Assembly (NCBI RefSeq): GCF_022809715.1
Contig: NZ_CP094461.1
Location: 806,001 to 870,000 of the forward strand
Reading direction: 5' to 3'
Source of the DNA: Burkholderia pyrrocinia
GTDB lineage: Bacteria; Pseudomonadota; Gammaproteobacteria; Burkholderiales; Burkholderiaceae
DNA length: 64,000 nt
Position 1 is the first letter of the stretch. Every line of letters starts with the position of its first letter. The position numbers and the translations under genes are program-made. Below are positions 50,045 through 58,877 of this stretch, one piece after another. The notes beneath the pieces were generated by a model, which was not told the origin of the DNA, searched no databases, and saw only the letters and a program-made list of their open reading frames with translations.

Positions 50045-50298
50045 GCGTCGCGATGCGGTCGGCCGTTGAGGAGTGAGCTTGGGTCATTCGGTCTGGCACG
50101 ATGAATGCCCGCTTCGAGTCGATTTGCGCCGGTCCCAGCAGCCGGGACCGCAACTGGCCGAGTCGGCCACCAACGGTCGTTCGACATCGTTGGAGAGATC
50201 GCAGAAAATCCACCAAAAATGGGCGAAATCCAAACGAGGATCAGATGCGCTAGCGTTGAGTCCACACAAGGCTCGGCTGTGATACGACAGGAAGCTCT

Positions 50299-50673
50299 AT
50301 GCCAAATTTCTCATGGGAACCATTGGATTTTCTTGAAGCACTTGAAGTCGTTCCGGTAGTGGGCGAGTATGGAATTTACTATCAGTATCTCGTTTCGAGA
50401 GCGCCCCTTTCCTTGAGTTTAACGATATGGCCGATCGATTGCGACGTCGAGGTCTTGCTTAGGAATGAAGGGGTTGCAGAGCCGTTTGTTCGGCTCAACC
50501 TGCTCGATTGTCCGGGGGCACGTGTCATCCGAGACGATCAGCGCACATATATTGAATTTTCTGCTGCACGGCTGTTCGGAGGTCGTTTCGACCTTGCACA
50601 TACGCCGCCCTACGGATTTCAATTGCAAATTCAACCGTTTATCCAGCTTTCGACGTTTTCATATCATGTCTGA
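50299..50673 (+). CDS. orphan protein of unknown function
   Basis: A 124-residue protein (MPNFSWEPLDFLEALEVVPV...) with alternating hydrophobic strands and no signal peptide. The G+C content is low and the composition unlike the surrounding chromosome, so it is probably acquired. Position beside lipoproteins hints at an orphan immunity-type gene, but nothing in the sequence proves it. The gap 50045-50298 holds no clear gene. Confidence 0.5.
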   Translation: MPNFSWEPLDFLEALEVVPVVGEYGIYYQYLVSRAPLSLSLTIWPIDCDVEVLLRNEGVAEPFVRLNLLDCPGARVIRDDQRTYIEFSAARLFGGRFDLAHTPPYGFQLQIQPFIQLSTFSYHV

Positions 50674-50810
50674 TGAAATTTGAACGTTGTGGATAAGGTT
50701 CGTCGTGGTCAATTACCTCGGGCAGGACCTAACCCGTTCCAGTGATTCTGGGCATTCAAACTGTCCGCTCCGGGTCGGCAAGCAACATCCATGAGAATCC
50801 ACGAAGACCC

Positions 50811-50837
50811 AAGAAAAAGCCGGCACCAGGCCGGCTT
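50811..50837 (-). terminator. intrinsic terminator of the MocR gene
   Basis: AAGCCGGC and GCCGGCTT form an 8-bp stem with a five-base loop. On the minus strand the stem runs straight into TTTTTC, a clear U tract, 35 bases after the stop of the MocR gene. Confidence 0.75.
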
Positions 50838-50871
50838 CGTCGTTCAAGCACAAAAGACCACACACTCCCCT

Positions 50872-52296
50872 TCACCGCATGCACGCCGCGGCCAGCTTCC
50901 CGACCGCGATCACCGCCTGCTCGATCTCCGGCGACCACGGGCTGCTGTAGTTCAGCCGGATGAAATTCCGATAGCTGTCCGTGATCGAGAACATGTAGCC
51001 CGGCCCGATCGTGATCCCCTGCTCCAGCGCGAGCTGGTACAGCCGCATCGCATCGACCTGCGCAGGCAGTTCGACCCACAGCACATACCCGCCCGCCGGG
51101 CTCGAGATGCGCGTGCCCTCCGGAAAGAACCGCGACACCATCGCGCGCATCAGGTTCGCCTGCTGCGCGTACGCCTTGCGGATCCGCCTCAGGTGATGCT
51201 CGTACCCATCGCGCTCGAGAAACTCGGCGATCGCCAGTTGCGGCAACGACGGCGTCGCGAGCGTGTTCAGGAATTTCAGCTTCTCGACCTGATCGCGATA
51301 ACGGCCCGGCAACGCCCAGCCGATCCGGTACGCAGCCGTCAGGCTCTTCGAGAACGACGAGCAATGCAGCACGATCCCGCTGCGGTCGTACGACTTCAGC
51401 GAACTCGGATGCGTATCGCCGAAATACAGTTCGTTATACACACCGTTCTCGATGATCGGCATGCCGGACTTCGTTGCGAACTCAACCAGCTCGCGCTTGC
51501 GCTCGTCGGGCATCTGAAAGCCGAGCGGATTCTGGAAGTTCGGCATCACCATGCACGCGGCGATAGGCTGCGACTTCGCGATCGCCGCCAACGCGGCGAT
51601 GTCGATCCCGTATTCCGGATGCGTCGCGACCTCGATCGCCTTCATCCCCATCCGCTCGATCGCGTGCAGCATCGCGTAGAACGTCGGCGACTCCACCGCG
51701 ATCGTGTCGCCCGGCTTCGCGACCGCCTGCAGGCACAGGTTGATCGCCTCCGTCGCGCCGACCGTCACGATGATCTCGTTCGGGTCCACCGACATCCCGT
51801 TTTCCAGGTAACGACGCGCGATCTGCCGGATCAGCCGCGGATGGCCGGGCGGCAGCCCGTCCGTCACGCCCCACAGCGACTTGTCGCGGCCGGCCGCATA
51901 CGCATAGCGGTTCAGCTTCTCGAACGGGAACAGGCTCGGGTCCGGATACGGCGAGCCGAGCGGCACCGCGTCGTCGGTGCCGATCGAGCGCAGCGTCGAC
52001 AGCACGAGCCGGCTCACGTCCACCGACGACGAGATCGCGATCGGCTTCGACGGCCGCAGTTCGCGCACCGGCGCATGACTGTCGTCGCGGCGCAGGTTCA
52101 CGAAATAGCCCGACTGCGGGCGGCTTTCCAGCAGCCCGCGGCTTTCGAGCAGCAGGTATGCATGCAGCACGGTCGTGATGCTGATCCGGTGCTGCTGGCT
52201 CGCCTGCCGCACCGACGGAATCCGGTCGCCGTGCCGGTACACGCCCTGGCGGATCAGGCGCTCGATATCGTCCGCGAGTTTTTCATAGAGCTTCAT
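50872..52296 (-). CDS. MocR-type GntR/aminotransferase-like transcriptional regulator
   Basis: A 474-residue MocR regulator: N-terminal GntR winged HTH (KLYEKLADDIERLIRQGVYR, SVRQASQQHRISITTVLHAY) and a C-terminal fold-I aminotransferase-like domain. The PLP Lys is in SSFSKSLTAAYRIGW. The residue three places before the PLP-contact Tyr, normally Asp, is Asn here (IIENGVYNELYF). GGGAGG precedes the ATG at 52296. It is separated from the second MocR gene by decayed sequence. The gap upstream (52297-52629) shows no intact gene. Confidence 0.88.
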   Translation of the reverse strand: MKLYEKLADDIERLIRQGVYRHGDRIPSVRQASQQHRISITTVLHAYLLLESRGLLESRPQSGYFVNLRRDDSHAPVRELRPSKPIAISSSVDVSRLVLSTLRSIGTDDAVPLGSPYPDPSLFPFEKLNRYAYAAGRDKSLWGVTDGLPPGHPRLIRQIARRYLENGMSVDPNEIIVTVGATEAINLCLQAVAKPGDTIAVESPTFYAMLHAIERMGMKAIEVATHPEYGIDIAALAAIAKSQPIAACMVMPNFQNPLGFQMPDERKRELVEFATKSGMPIIENGVYNELYFGDTHPSSLKSYDRSGIVLHCSSFSKSLTAAYRIGWALPGRYRDQVEKLKFLNTLATPSLPQLAIAEFLERDGYEHHLRRIRKAYAQQANLMRAMVSRFFPEGTRISSPAGGYVLWVELPAQVDAMRLYQLALEQGITIGPGYMFSITDSYRNFIRLNYSSPWSPEIEQAVIAVGKLAAACMR

Positions 52297-52629
52297 CGCG
52301 CGCCTCCCGTCGGCATGCGCCGCCGCGCCGCCATACTGTGCGCGTCCGACACGCGCGTGTTCCACCCGCCGACCGGGCCGTCGTGATTCCTGATCCTTCC
52401 CTCCGGTTTTGCCTTTTCCATCACTGGCTCTCTCTTGAAGATGCGCCGGCAGGGTTCCGGTACGACAGGATCTGCGGCACTGTGCACTTGATGATGGAAT
52501 CTTAAAAGCAGAACAGTCAGCGACGAGCACACACATCGATCGCGCGAACAAGAGTACAGTTCGGCGCGAATCGCGCATGGCGGGAGAACTGTACGTCTTA
52601 TGAAATTCCCGGGCGGCCTGAAGCCTTGC

Positions 52630-52820
52630 GCGGCGCCGCCGGCGCCAGAACGACGCGGCCGGCCACCTCGGCGTCAGCGAGTCGTTCATGGTCAAGGCCG
52701 AACGCGGCGCCGACACCGTGCGGTGGGCAAGGTGTTCCAGGTCCTGCAGGGGCTCGGCGTACGGATCGTCGTCTACCTCCCCAATGCGAGCGACGAACTG
52801 CTCGAAGGCGAATCGGCGAG
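52630..52820 (+). pseudogene. HipB-like antitoxin remnant with frameshift
   Basis: One frame reads RRQNDAAGHLGVSESFMVKA, an XRE/HipB-type HTH (AxxLGVSxxFMxxxERG). At about 52733 the homology moves to another frame, which reads VGKVFQVLQGLGVRIVVYLP, the C-terminal half of HipB antitoxins. One base lost explains the switch. No start codon or intact gene remains, and no hipA lies beside it; a HipA fragment occurs 22 kb away. Confidence 0.55.
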
Positions 52821-53276
52821 GTCGATCGCGTCGTGTTCTCGGAAGTGGCGCGCGCGGTCGACCTGCTCGTCAGCGTGTCCGCGTTCGCGCTCGACGACGA
52901 CGCGACACGCGCGGCAGCCGCCGCCGTGCTCTCCGTCGACCCGATCCGCCAGCGCGAAATCGAAGCGGAACGCTGGCAGCGCCTGAACCGGCTGTCGGAT
53001 TTGCCGCTGGTTGTGATGGCGCGGCATCGCAAGCACGTGCTGTCGCTCGTGTTCGCCGACGCGATTGCGCAAGGAAGGATGACGATCGACGAACGCCATG
53101 TGCGCGCCGGCACGTGGTCGGTGCATTGCGCGACCGGCCGCGTGATGCGCGACGGCGAACCCGTCGAACCCGCGACCGAGCCGCCGCCGTCGCCGCTGCG
53201 CGCGGTGCCGTGGCTGCCTTACGACGAAGCGCTGCTGCAGCGGATCGTCGACGTTGTCGCGGGCCTGCTCGACTGA
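52809..53276 (+). pseudogene. C-terminal remnant of a DUF4132-type protein
   Basis: From RIGEVDRVVFSEVARAVDLL the frame runs to the stop at 53276, with VSVSAFALDDDATRAAA and PWLPYDEALLQRIVDVVAGL. This matches the C-terminal end of DUF4132 (WGR-linked) proteins, which are usually over 1000 residues. The N-terminal 85 percent or more is missing, and the preceding sequence belongs to the HipB remnant. The final 150 codons have no internal stop, so it may be a fairly recent deletion. Confidence 0.5.
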
Positions 53277-53286
53277 GCGCCCGCCG

Positions 53287-54699
53287 TCAGATCGAGCCGA
53301 ACAGCGCGCGCGGCCGGTCCTTCAGCGTGCCGGACAAAATCCGCAGCCCGTTGACGAGCTCGTCGCGCGTGGCCGGGCACGCGAGGTTGATGCGCACGCC
53401 GTGCTCGATTTCCGCGCGGTCGACCGCGAACGTCGACGACGGCATCACGATCACGCCGCGCGCCTTCGCGTTCGCGGCGAAGTCGTCGGCGCGCCACGGC
53501 GGCGGCAGCCGCAGCCACACGAACATGCAAGCAGGGTCGGACTTCAACTGCCCGGCCGGCAGCAGTTCCCGCGCGAGATCGACGCGCGCGCGGATCTCCG
53601 CGAGCTGCGCGGCCATGATCCGCTCGGCGGTGCCGTCCTCGATCCATACCGTCGCGATCAGCATCGACGTGGGCGCCGGCATCCATGCGGTCGTGCGTAC
53701 CGCTTCCGCGCACAGCGCGACGCTGTCGCGCGGGCAGCTCAGGTAGCCGAGGCGCAGCCCCGGCGCGAGGACCTTCGACGTCGCGCCGATATGGAACGTC
53801 AGCTCGGGGCACAGCCCCGCGATCGCCGGCAGCCGGTCGCGCACGAGCGGGCCGTACACATCGTCCTCGATGATCGTCACGTGATGGCGCCGCGCGATGT
53901 CGACGAGCGCCATCCGGCGCGCGAGGCTCATCGTCGTCACCGTCGGGTTCTGCAGGTTCGGCACGACGAAGATCGCCTTGACCGGCATGCGCTGGCAGAT
54001 CCGTTCGATCTCGTCGGGCAGCAGGCCGTCGTCGTCGGCCGGCGCGCTGACGATCTCGAACTGGAACACCGGCGCAAGCGCCTTGAGCCCGTAATACGTG
54101 AGGCGATCGGCAACGATCACGCCGTCGGTGCCGATCAGGCTGTTCAGCACCGCGTACAGCCCGTGCTGCGCGCCGCTCGTGACGACCACCTGGTCGCGCG
54201 ACGGCGTGAAGCCGGGCGCGGCAAGCCACTGCGCGCCGGCCGCGCGTGCCCAGTCGGGCCCCTGCGGCGGCTGGTATTCCTGCAGCGCGGCGAAACGCGG
54301 GTCGTTCGGCAGCGTGCCGAACGTCTGCGCGAGGCTCGCGAGAAACTCGCCGGTCGCCGGGCGGTTCACGGTCAGGTCGATCACGCCGTTGCCCGCCGCG
54401 AGCGCCGCACGGGCCGGCGCGATGCTCGGCATCGCGCCGCCGGTGACGAGCGAGCCGCGGCGCTTGCTGCCGATCACGAGGCCGCGCAGCTGCAGTTCCT
54501 TGTACGCGCGGGACACGGTCGACACGTTGATGCCGAGCTCGGTCGCGAGCTGGCGCTGCGGCGGCAGGCGGCTGCCCGGCGGATATGTGCCGTTGCGGAT
54601 TTCCTCCTCGATCGAGCTCGATACCTCGACATAAGTCGGCCGCTTCGCCTGCACCGGCACACCGCCGTCGCGCTCGCCGGAAAGTTTGTCTGATGCCAT
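53287..54699 (-). CDS. MocR-type GntR/aminotransferase-like transcriptional regulator
   Basis: A 470-residue MocR regulator. The GntR HTH (TYVEVSSSIEEEIRNGTYPP, LATELGINVSTVSRAYKELQ) is followed by a complete aminotransferase-like domain: IIEDDVYGPLV with the PLP-contact Asp, and IGATSKVLAPGLRLGYLSCP with the PLP Lys. It is divergent from an amino-acid oxidase-like gene across a region carrying TTGTGTG repeats, so it most likely senses a PLP-reactive amino compound and controls the oxidase and the binding protein. Confidence 0.9.
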   Translation of the reverse strand: MASDKLSGERDGGVPVQAKRPTYVEVSSSIEEEIRNGTYPPGSRLPPQRQLATELGINVSTVSRAYKELQLRGLVIGSKRRGSLVTGGAMPSIAPARAALAAGNGVIDLTVNRPATGEFLASLAQTFGTLPNDPRFAALQEYQPPQGPDWARAAGAQWLAAPGFTPSRDQVVVTSGAQHGLYAVLNSLIGTDGVIVADRLTYYGLKALAPVFQFEIVSAPADDDGLLPDEIERICQRMPVKAIFVVPNLQNPTVTTMSLARRMALVDIARRHHVTIIEDDVYGPLVRDRLPAIAGLCPELTFHIGATSKVLAPGLRLGYLSCPRDSVALCAEAVRTTAWMPAPTSMLIATVWIEDGTAERIMAAQLAEIRARVDLARELLPAGQLKSDPACMFVWLRLPPPWRADDFAANAKARGVIVMPSSTFAVDRAEIEHGVRINLACPATRDELVNGLRILSGTLKDRPRALFGSI

Positions 54700-54713
54700 T
54701 TATCGCCTGTGAC

Positions 54714-54903
54714 CACACAAAAAGCGTTTGTCTGCCATTCTGGCCTGCCCAGCGATTGTATATGACATCCCCTCCCCGTCAAACGTCAGCGGAAAAGTCT
54801 GTTGAATCAGCCAGCTGAAATCGGGTAAACACTAACGCCACACAATCTCATTTTGATTGCACACAAAAAATTACTGTGTGATTCTTAATCTCAACTTTGT
54901 GTG
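54714..54903. promoter_or_regulatory. TTGTGTG/CACACAA operator repeats between MocR and oxidase genes
   Basis: Several copies of TGTGTG or its complement lie in the 231-base gap: CACACAA at 54714, CACACAA at about 54838, an inverted pair CACACA-N9-TGTGTG at 54860-54880, and TGTGTG at 54898-54903. MocR/GntR proteins typically bind two or more direct or inverted repeats. The copy at 54714 lies close to the regulator's own start, suggesting autoregulation. Confidence 0.55.
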
Positions 54904-54930
54904 AACCGTGTGTACCGGAGGGAATGCGTC

Positions 54931-56160
54931 ATGGCGAATATCGCCATCGTGGGTGCAGGCTTCATCGGGCTCGGCGCGGCGGCATGGCTGCAGCGCGACG
55001 GGCATCGCGTGACGCTGTTCGATCCGGCCGGCGTCGGCCACGGGGCGTCGTTCGGCAACGCCGCGACGTTCGCGCCGTACGGCTGCGTGCCGGTGAACGG
55101 CCCGTCCGTGTTCCGCGACATCCCGCACTTCCTGTTCGCCGCCGACAGCCCGCTGCGCATCCGCTGGCCGTACCTGCTGCGCGGCGCGCCGTGGCTCGCG
55201 CGGTTCCTGCTCGCATCGACGCCCGCGCGTCACGCACGCAGCGCGAGCGCGCTGGCCGCGCTGCTGTCGCGCGCCGCCGACGGCTATGCGCCGCTGCTCT
55301 CCACCGCGCGGCTCGCGGCGTTCGTGCGGCCGCGCGAATGCCTGTACCTGTATGCGCGGCAGGCGTCGTTCGATGCCGCGCAGCCATCGCTCGCGCTGCG
55401 GCGCCGGCTCGGCGTGCCGTTCGAGTTGCTCGACGCGAACGCGATCCGCCGGCTCGAGCCCGCGCTCGCGCCGATCTTCGAGCGCGGCGTGCTGTTCGTC
55501 GGAAGCTGGTTTTTCTCCGATCCGCGCGGGTTTCTCGGCGAACTGTTCGCGCATCTCGCAACCGGCGGCGCGACGCTCGAACGCGAGCGCGTCGAGCGGA
55601 TCAAGCCCGTCGGCGACGGCGTGAACGTGCACGCGGGCGGCTCGGTGCGCACCTTCGATCACGTCGTCATTGCCGCGGGCGCCCGCTCGCGTGAATTCGC
55701 GGCTGCGTGCGGCGACGCCGTGCCGCTCGATACCGAGCGCGGTTATCACGTGCAGTTCGCCGCGCATGAGCAGATCGTCACGCGGCCGGTCGGCTGGGCC
55801 GAACGCGGTTTCTACATGACGCCGCTCGACGAAGGGCTGCGCGCGGCCGGCACCGTCGAGCTCGGCGGCTTCGACGCGCCGATGAACCGCCCGCTCGTCG
55901 CACTGCTCACGCGTTCGGCACGCGAGGCGCTGCCGTCGCTCGGCGCGCCGACGCGCAGCTGGCTCGGCTTCCGGCCGACGCTGCCGGATGGCGTGCCCGT
56001 GATCGGCTGCGCGCGGCGCAGCGCGCGCGTGATCCATGCATTCGGTCATCAGCATCTCGGCGTGACGCTCGCCGGCATCACCGGGTGGATCGTCGCCGAC
56101 CTCGTCGCCCAGCGCGCACCGCCGCTGGACCTCACGCCATACCGGGCCGCGCGATTCTGA
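54931..56160 (+). CDS. FAD-dependent D-amino-acid dehydrogenase/oxidase-like protein
   Basis: A 409-residue DadA/DAO-type flavoprotein: N-terminal FAD site AIVGAGFIGLGAAAWLQRDG, middle VVIAAGARSREFAAACG, and C-terminal FGHQHLGVTLAGITGWIVAD. It should oxidatively deaminate a D- or cyclic amino acid and pass electrons to the quinone pool or oxygen. GGAGGG precedes the ATG at 54931. It is followed by a binding protein for amino acids and faces a MocR regulator, so it probably belongs to one inducible catabolic unit. Confidence 0.85.
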   Translation: MANIAIVGAGFIGLGAAAWLQRDGHRVTLFDPAGVGHGASFGNAATFAPYGCVPVNGPSVFRDIPHFLFAADSPLRIRWPYLLRGAPWLARFLLASTPARHARSASALAALLSRAADGYAPLLSTARLAAFVRPRECLYLYARQASFDAAQPSLALRRRLGVPFELLDANAIRRLEPALAPIFERGVLFVGSWFFSDPRGFLGELFAHLATGGATLERERVERIKPVGDGVNVHAGGSVRTFDHVVIAAGARSREFAAACGDAVPLDTERGYHVQFAAHEQIVTRPVGWAERGFYMTPLDEGLRAAGTVELGGFDAPMNRPLVALLTRSAREALPSLGAPTRSWLGFRPTLPDGVPVIGCARRSARVIHAFGHQHLGVTLAGITGWIVADLVAQRAPPLDLTPYRAARF

Positions 56161-56200
56161 CGCGCGCCGCGATTTCAACCACTGCAAGGAGGCATCCATC

Positions 56201-57352
56201 ATGAATCGTCGTAACTGGCTGGTTTGGCTGGCCGTCTGCTCGATCGGCGCGGTCACGGTGTCCGCGCAGGCCGCGGACCCGGAAACCATCAAGATCGGCT
56301 TCGCCGGCCCGCTGACGGGGCCCGTCGCGCGCGTCGGCAAGGACCTGCAATACGGTGCGCAGCTCGCGCTCGACGAGGAAAACGCGAAGCATCCGACCAT
56401 CGGCGGCAAGCCGGTGCGCTTCGTGCTCGACGTGCAGGACGACCAGGCCGATCCGCGCATCGCGATCCAGGTCGCGCAGAAACTCGTCGACGACGGCGTG
56501 GCCGGCGTGATCGGCCACTACAACTCGGGCTGCAGCATTCCCGCATCGGCCGTCTACCGGCAGGCGAACGTCGCGATGATCACGCCCGGCTCGACCAATC
56601 CGCAACTGACGATGCAGGGTTTCAAGAACGTGTTCCGCACGATGGGGCACGACGGCATCGGCGGCGTGGTGGCCGGCCGCTTCGCGGTCGAGCAGTTGAA
56701 GGCGAAGCGGATCGGCATCATCGACGATCGCACCGCGTTCGGCCAGGGGCTTGCCGACGCGTTCGAGAAAGGCGTGAAGGACGCGCACGGCAGCGTCGTC
56801 GGCCGCGAATACACGAACGACAAGGCCGTCGATTTCCGCGGCATCCTGACGACGATGAAGAGCAACAACGTCGACCTGCTGTTCTTCGGCGGGCTCGACG
56901 AACAGGGCGCGATGCTCGTCAAGCAGATGCGCTCGCTCGGCATCCGCGCGCAACTGTTCGGCGCCGGCGCGCTGAAAAGCAATGCATTCCTGAAGATCGC
57001 CGGCAATTCGGGCGAAGGCACGCAGGATCTCGAACCGGGCCCCGCGCTCGACAAGCTGCCGTCCGCCGTCGCGTTCGCGCAGCGCTACAAGGCGCGCTTC
57101 AACCAGGATGTCGAGTTGTATGCGCCGTTCGCGTACGACGCGGCGCTCGCGATGATCGCGGCGATCCGCAAGGCCGATTCGGTCGATCGCGCCAGGATCG
57201 TCGCGAGCCTGCCGGGCGTGTCGGTCACCGGCGTGACCGGGAAGATCTCGTTCGACGAGCGCGGCGACCTGATCAAGCCGCCCTACACGCTGTTCCGCGT
57301 CGAACAGGGACAGTGGCGCAGTATCCGCACGGTCGGCGGCGCGTCGAACTGA
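56201..57352 (+). CDS. branched-chain-amino-acid-type ABC substrate-binding protein
   Basis: A 383-residue periplasmic binding protein of the LivK/peripla_BP_6 family. The signal peptide (NWLVWLAVCSIGAVTVSAQA) is cut before ADPETIKIGFAGPLTG, and GVIGHYNSGCSIPASAVYRQ forms the ligand pocket. AAGGAGG precedes the ATG. No permease or ATPase is adjacent, so it would share a transporter encoded elsewhere. It is probably cotranscribed with the oxidase 40 bases upstream. Confidence 0.9.
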   Translation: MNRRNWLVWLAVCSIGAVTVSAQAADPETIKIGFAGPLTGPVARVGKDLQYGAQLALDEENAKHPTIGGKPVRFVLDVQDDQADPRIAIQVAQKLVDDGVAGVIGHYNSGCSIPASAVYRQANVAMITPGSTNPQLTMQGFKNVFRTMGHDGIGGVVAGRFAVEQLKAKRIGIIDDRTAFGQGLADAFEKGVKDAHGSVVGREYTNDKAVDFRGILTTMKSNNVDLLFFGGLDEQGAMLVKQMRSLGIRAQLFGAGALKSNAFLKIAGNSGEGTQDLEPGPALDKLPSAVAFAQRYKARFNQDVELYAPFAYDAALAMIAAIRKADSVDRARIVASLPGVSVTGVTGKISFDERGDLIKPPYTLFRVEQGQWRSIRTVGGASN

Positions 57353-57377
57353 GCGGCAGGACAGCGGACGGCGTCGC

Positions 57378-58298
57378 CTACCGCGCCGCCTGCTGCCGCT
57401 GTATCTCCTGCGCTTTCATCTGCAGATACGCGCCCTTTTCCACTTCGTGCAGTTGCTGCGGATACTGCTCGGTCGCGTCGAACCAGCGCGCGAGGCGCTG
57501 GTCGAGCGGCTTGTCGAGCGTCGCGAGATACGTGTCGATCGCGAGGTAGTAGCGCATCGTGTTGCGCTCCAGCAGCCCGCGCACGCCGCCGATGTACTGC
57601 GGCTGCGCGGCCGATGCGCCGCTGGCGGCCGTAAACCCGACCTTGTCGCTGCCGACCGTCGCGAGGTAGGTCTTCATCGCCATCCGGCCGACCGTGCCGA
57701 AGCCGTACGAATACGTGAGGTGCAGGAACGTGCGCGACGCGCCGACCGGCACGGCCTCCAGCGCGATCCGGTAATCCTTCGTGCCCATCGGGCCGCTGTC
57801 GGCGGTCAGGTCGACCTGGAAGTAGTCGGGCGTCGCGGCCGCCACGCGATAGCGGAACTGCAGGCGATAGGTATCCGGCAGCTTCTGCTGGATCTTGCGG
57901 CCGACGTTCATGTCGAGCACCGGGCCGTTGCTGCCGCTCGACGCATGGCAATACTTCGTGTTCAGGTGCAGGATCAGCACCGCGCACCAGTTCGCGGGGC
58001 CTTGCGCGGGATCGTTGAGCTGGCCGTTCACGACCGCGAACGGATAGTCGACCACCGCATAGATGTCGCCCTTCAGCGACGACGACGCCTCCGACGATTC
58101 GAGGGTCAGCGGCCGGTGAAACGCGTTGTCCTTCAGTTGCGCGCCGAGGCTGTGGTAGCGGTCAAGCAGCGCCGCCGCGCCGCCTGCGCCGTCCGCGCCG
58201 AACGCCAGTGCGCTCCAGCCGACACAAACGGCCGCGACGAACGCGTGCCAGGCGCGACGGGCAAGCCATGTGCCGCGCAGATGTCCGGATGTCTCCAT
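57378..58298 (-). CDS. exported protein of unknown function
   Basis: A 306-residue protein with a signal peptide (AWHAFVAAVCVGWSALAFGA) and no lipobox. The mature part has two Cys (NWCAVLILHLNTKYCHASSG) that could form a disulfide, and a beta-rich segment (TYRLQFRYRVAAATPDYFQV). GGAGGGAG precedes the ATG. It is convergent with the binding-protein gene. Family not recognised; START/SRPBCC-like folding is possible but unproven. Confidence 0.6.
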   Translation of the reverse strand: METSGHLRGTWLARRAWHAFVAAVCVGWSALAFGADGAGGAAALLDRYHSLGAQLKDNAFHRPLTLESSEASSSLKGDIYAVVDYPFAVVNGQLNDPAQGPANWCAVLILHLNTKYCHASSGSNGPVLDMNVGRKIQQKLPDTYRLQFRYRVAAATPDYFQVDLTADSGPMGTKDYRIALEAVPVGASRTFLHLTYSYGFGTVGRMAMKTYLATVGSDKVGFTAASGASAAQPQYIGGVRGLLERNTMRYYLAIDTYLATLDKPLDQRLARWFDATEQYPQQLHEVEKGAYLQMKAQEIQRQQAAR

Positions 58299-58389
58299 TC
58301 TTGTGCTCCCTCCGGGCGCGCGCTGGTCGCACGCATGTGTCACAGAATACGCCTGCGCGCTGCACGACGTGGCGCGTCGCGCATGCCCG

Positions 58390-58713
58390 CTATCGGCTTC
58401 GCTTCACCGGCACCGGCAACTGCGCCGCGGTGATCCGGATCAGCGCCGACAGCCATTCGCGGTCGTCCCAGCGATCGCCGGCGATGACGAGGTGCGGCTT
58501 CGCGCTCGGATACGGCGGGCCTTCTTCGCAGGTGCCGAGAAACGCGCGGCCTTCGGGTGTCGGCTTGACGAACAGCCGGTCGTCGCAGACAAGCGCGACC
58601 ATCTTGCCGTCGCAATAGATGCCGTATTCGCCGAACATCTTGCGGGCCGATACCGTGCCGGCCGCCGCGATCTGCTCGACGATGAAATCGACCGTGCCCT
58701 GGCTCGATGCCAT
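58390..58713 (-). CDS. TfoX/Sxy N-terminal domain protein
   Basis: A 107-residue single-domain TfoX-N protein (MFGEYGIYCDGKMVALVCDD and RLFVKPTPEGRAFL). Full TfoX/Sxy competence regulators have a second domain that is missing here; such short forms are common and their role is unclear. GAGCAG-type sequence precedes the ATG at 58713. Confidence 0.85.
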   Translation of the reverse strand: MASSQGTVDFIVEQIAAAGTVSARKMFGEYGIYCDGKMVALVCDDRLFVKPTPEGRAFLGTCEEGPPYPSAKPHLVIAGDRWDDREWLSALIRITAAQLPVPVKRSR

Positions 58714-58877
58714 TCGCTGCTCCTGGTGAAAATGTGTATGACCGCAGTGTGCGCCGGACCGTTCCGTCTTGTCGGCGGATACGCTGCGGTGCGTCATTCA
58801 TTCGCAGACGGGAAACGCGCCCAACCATCGACCGCCGTCGTCGCATGTGCGTTGCCTGCCAACACCTTCCGACTCGC

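Noticed and set aside
50025..50216. Short minus-strand frame after the lipoprotein pair
   Set aside because: No ribosome site or recognisable motif; insufficient evidence for a gene.
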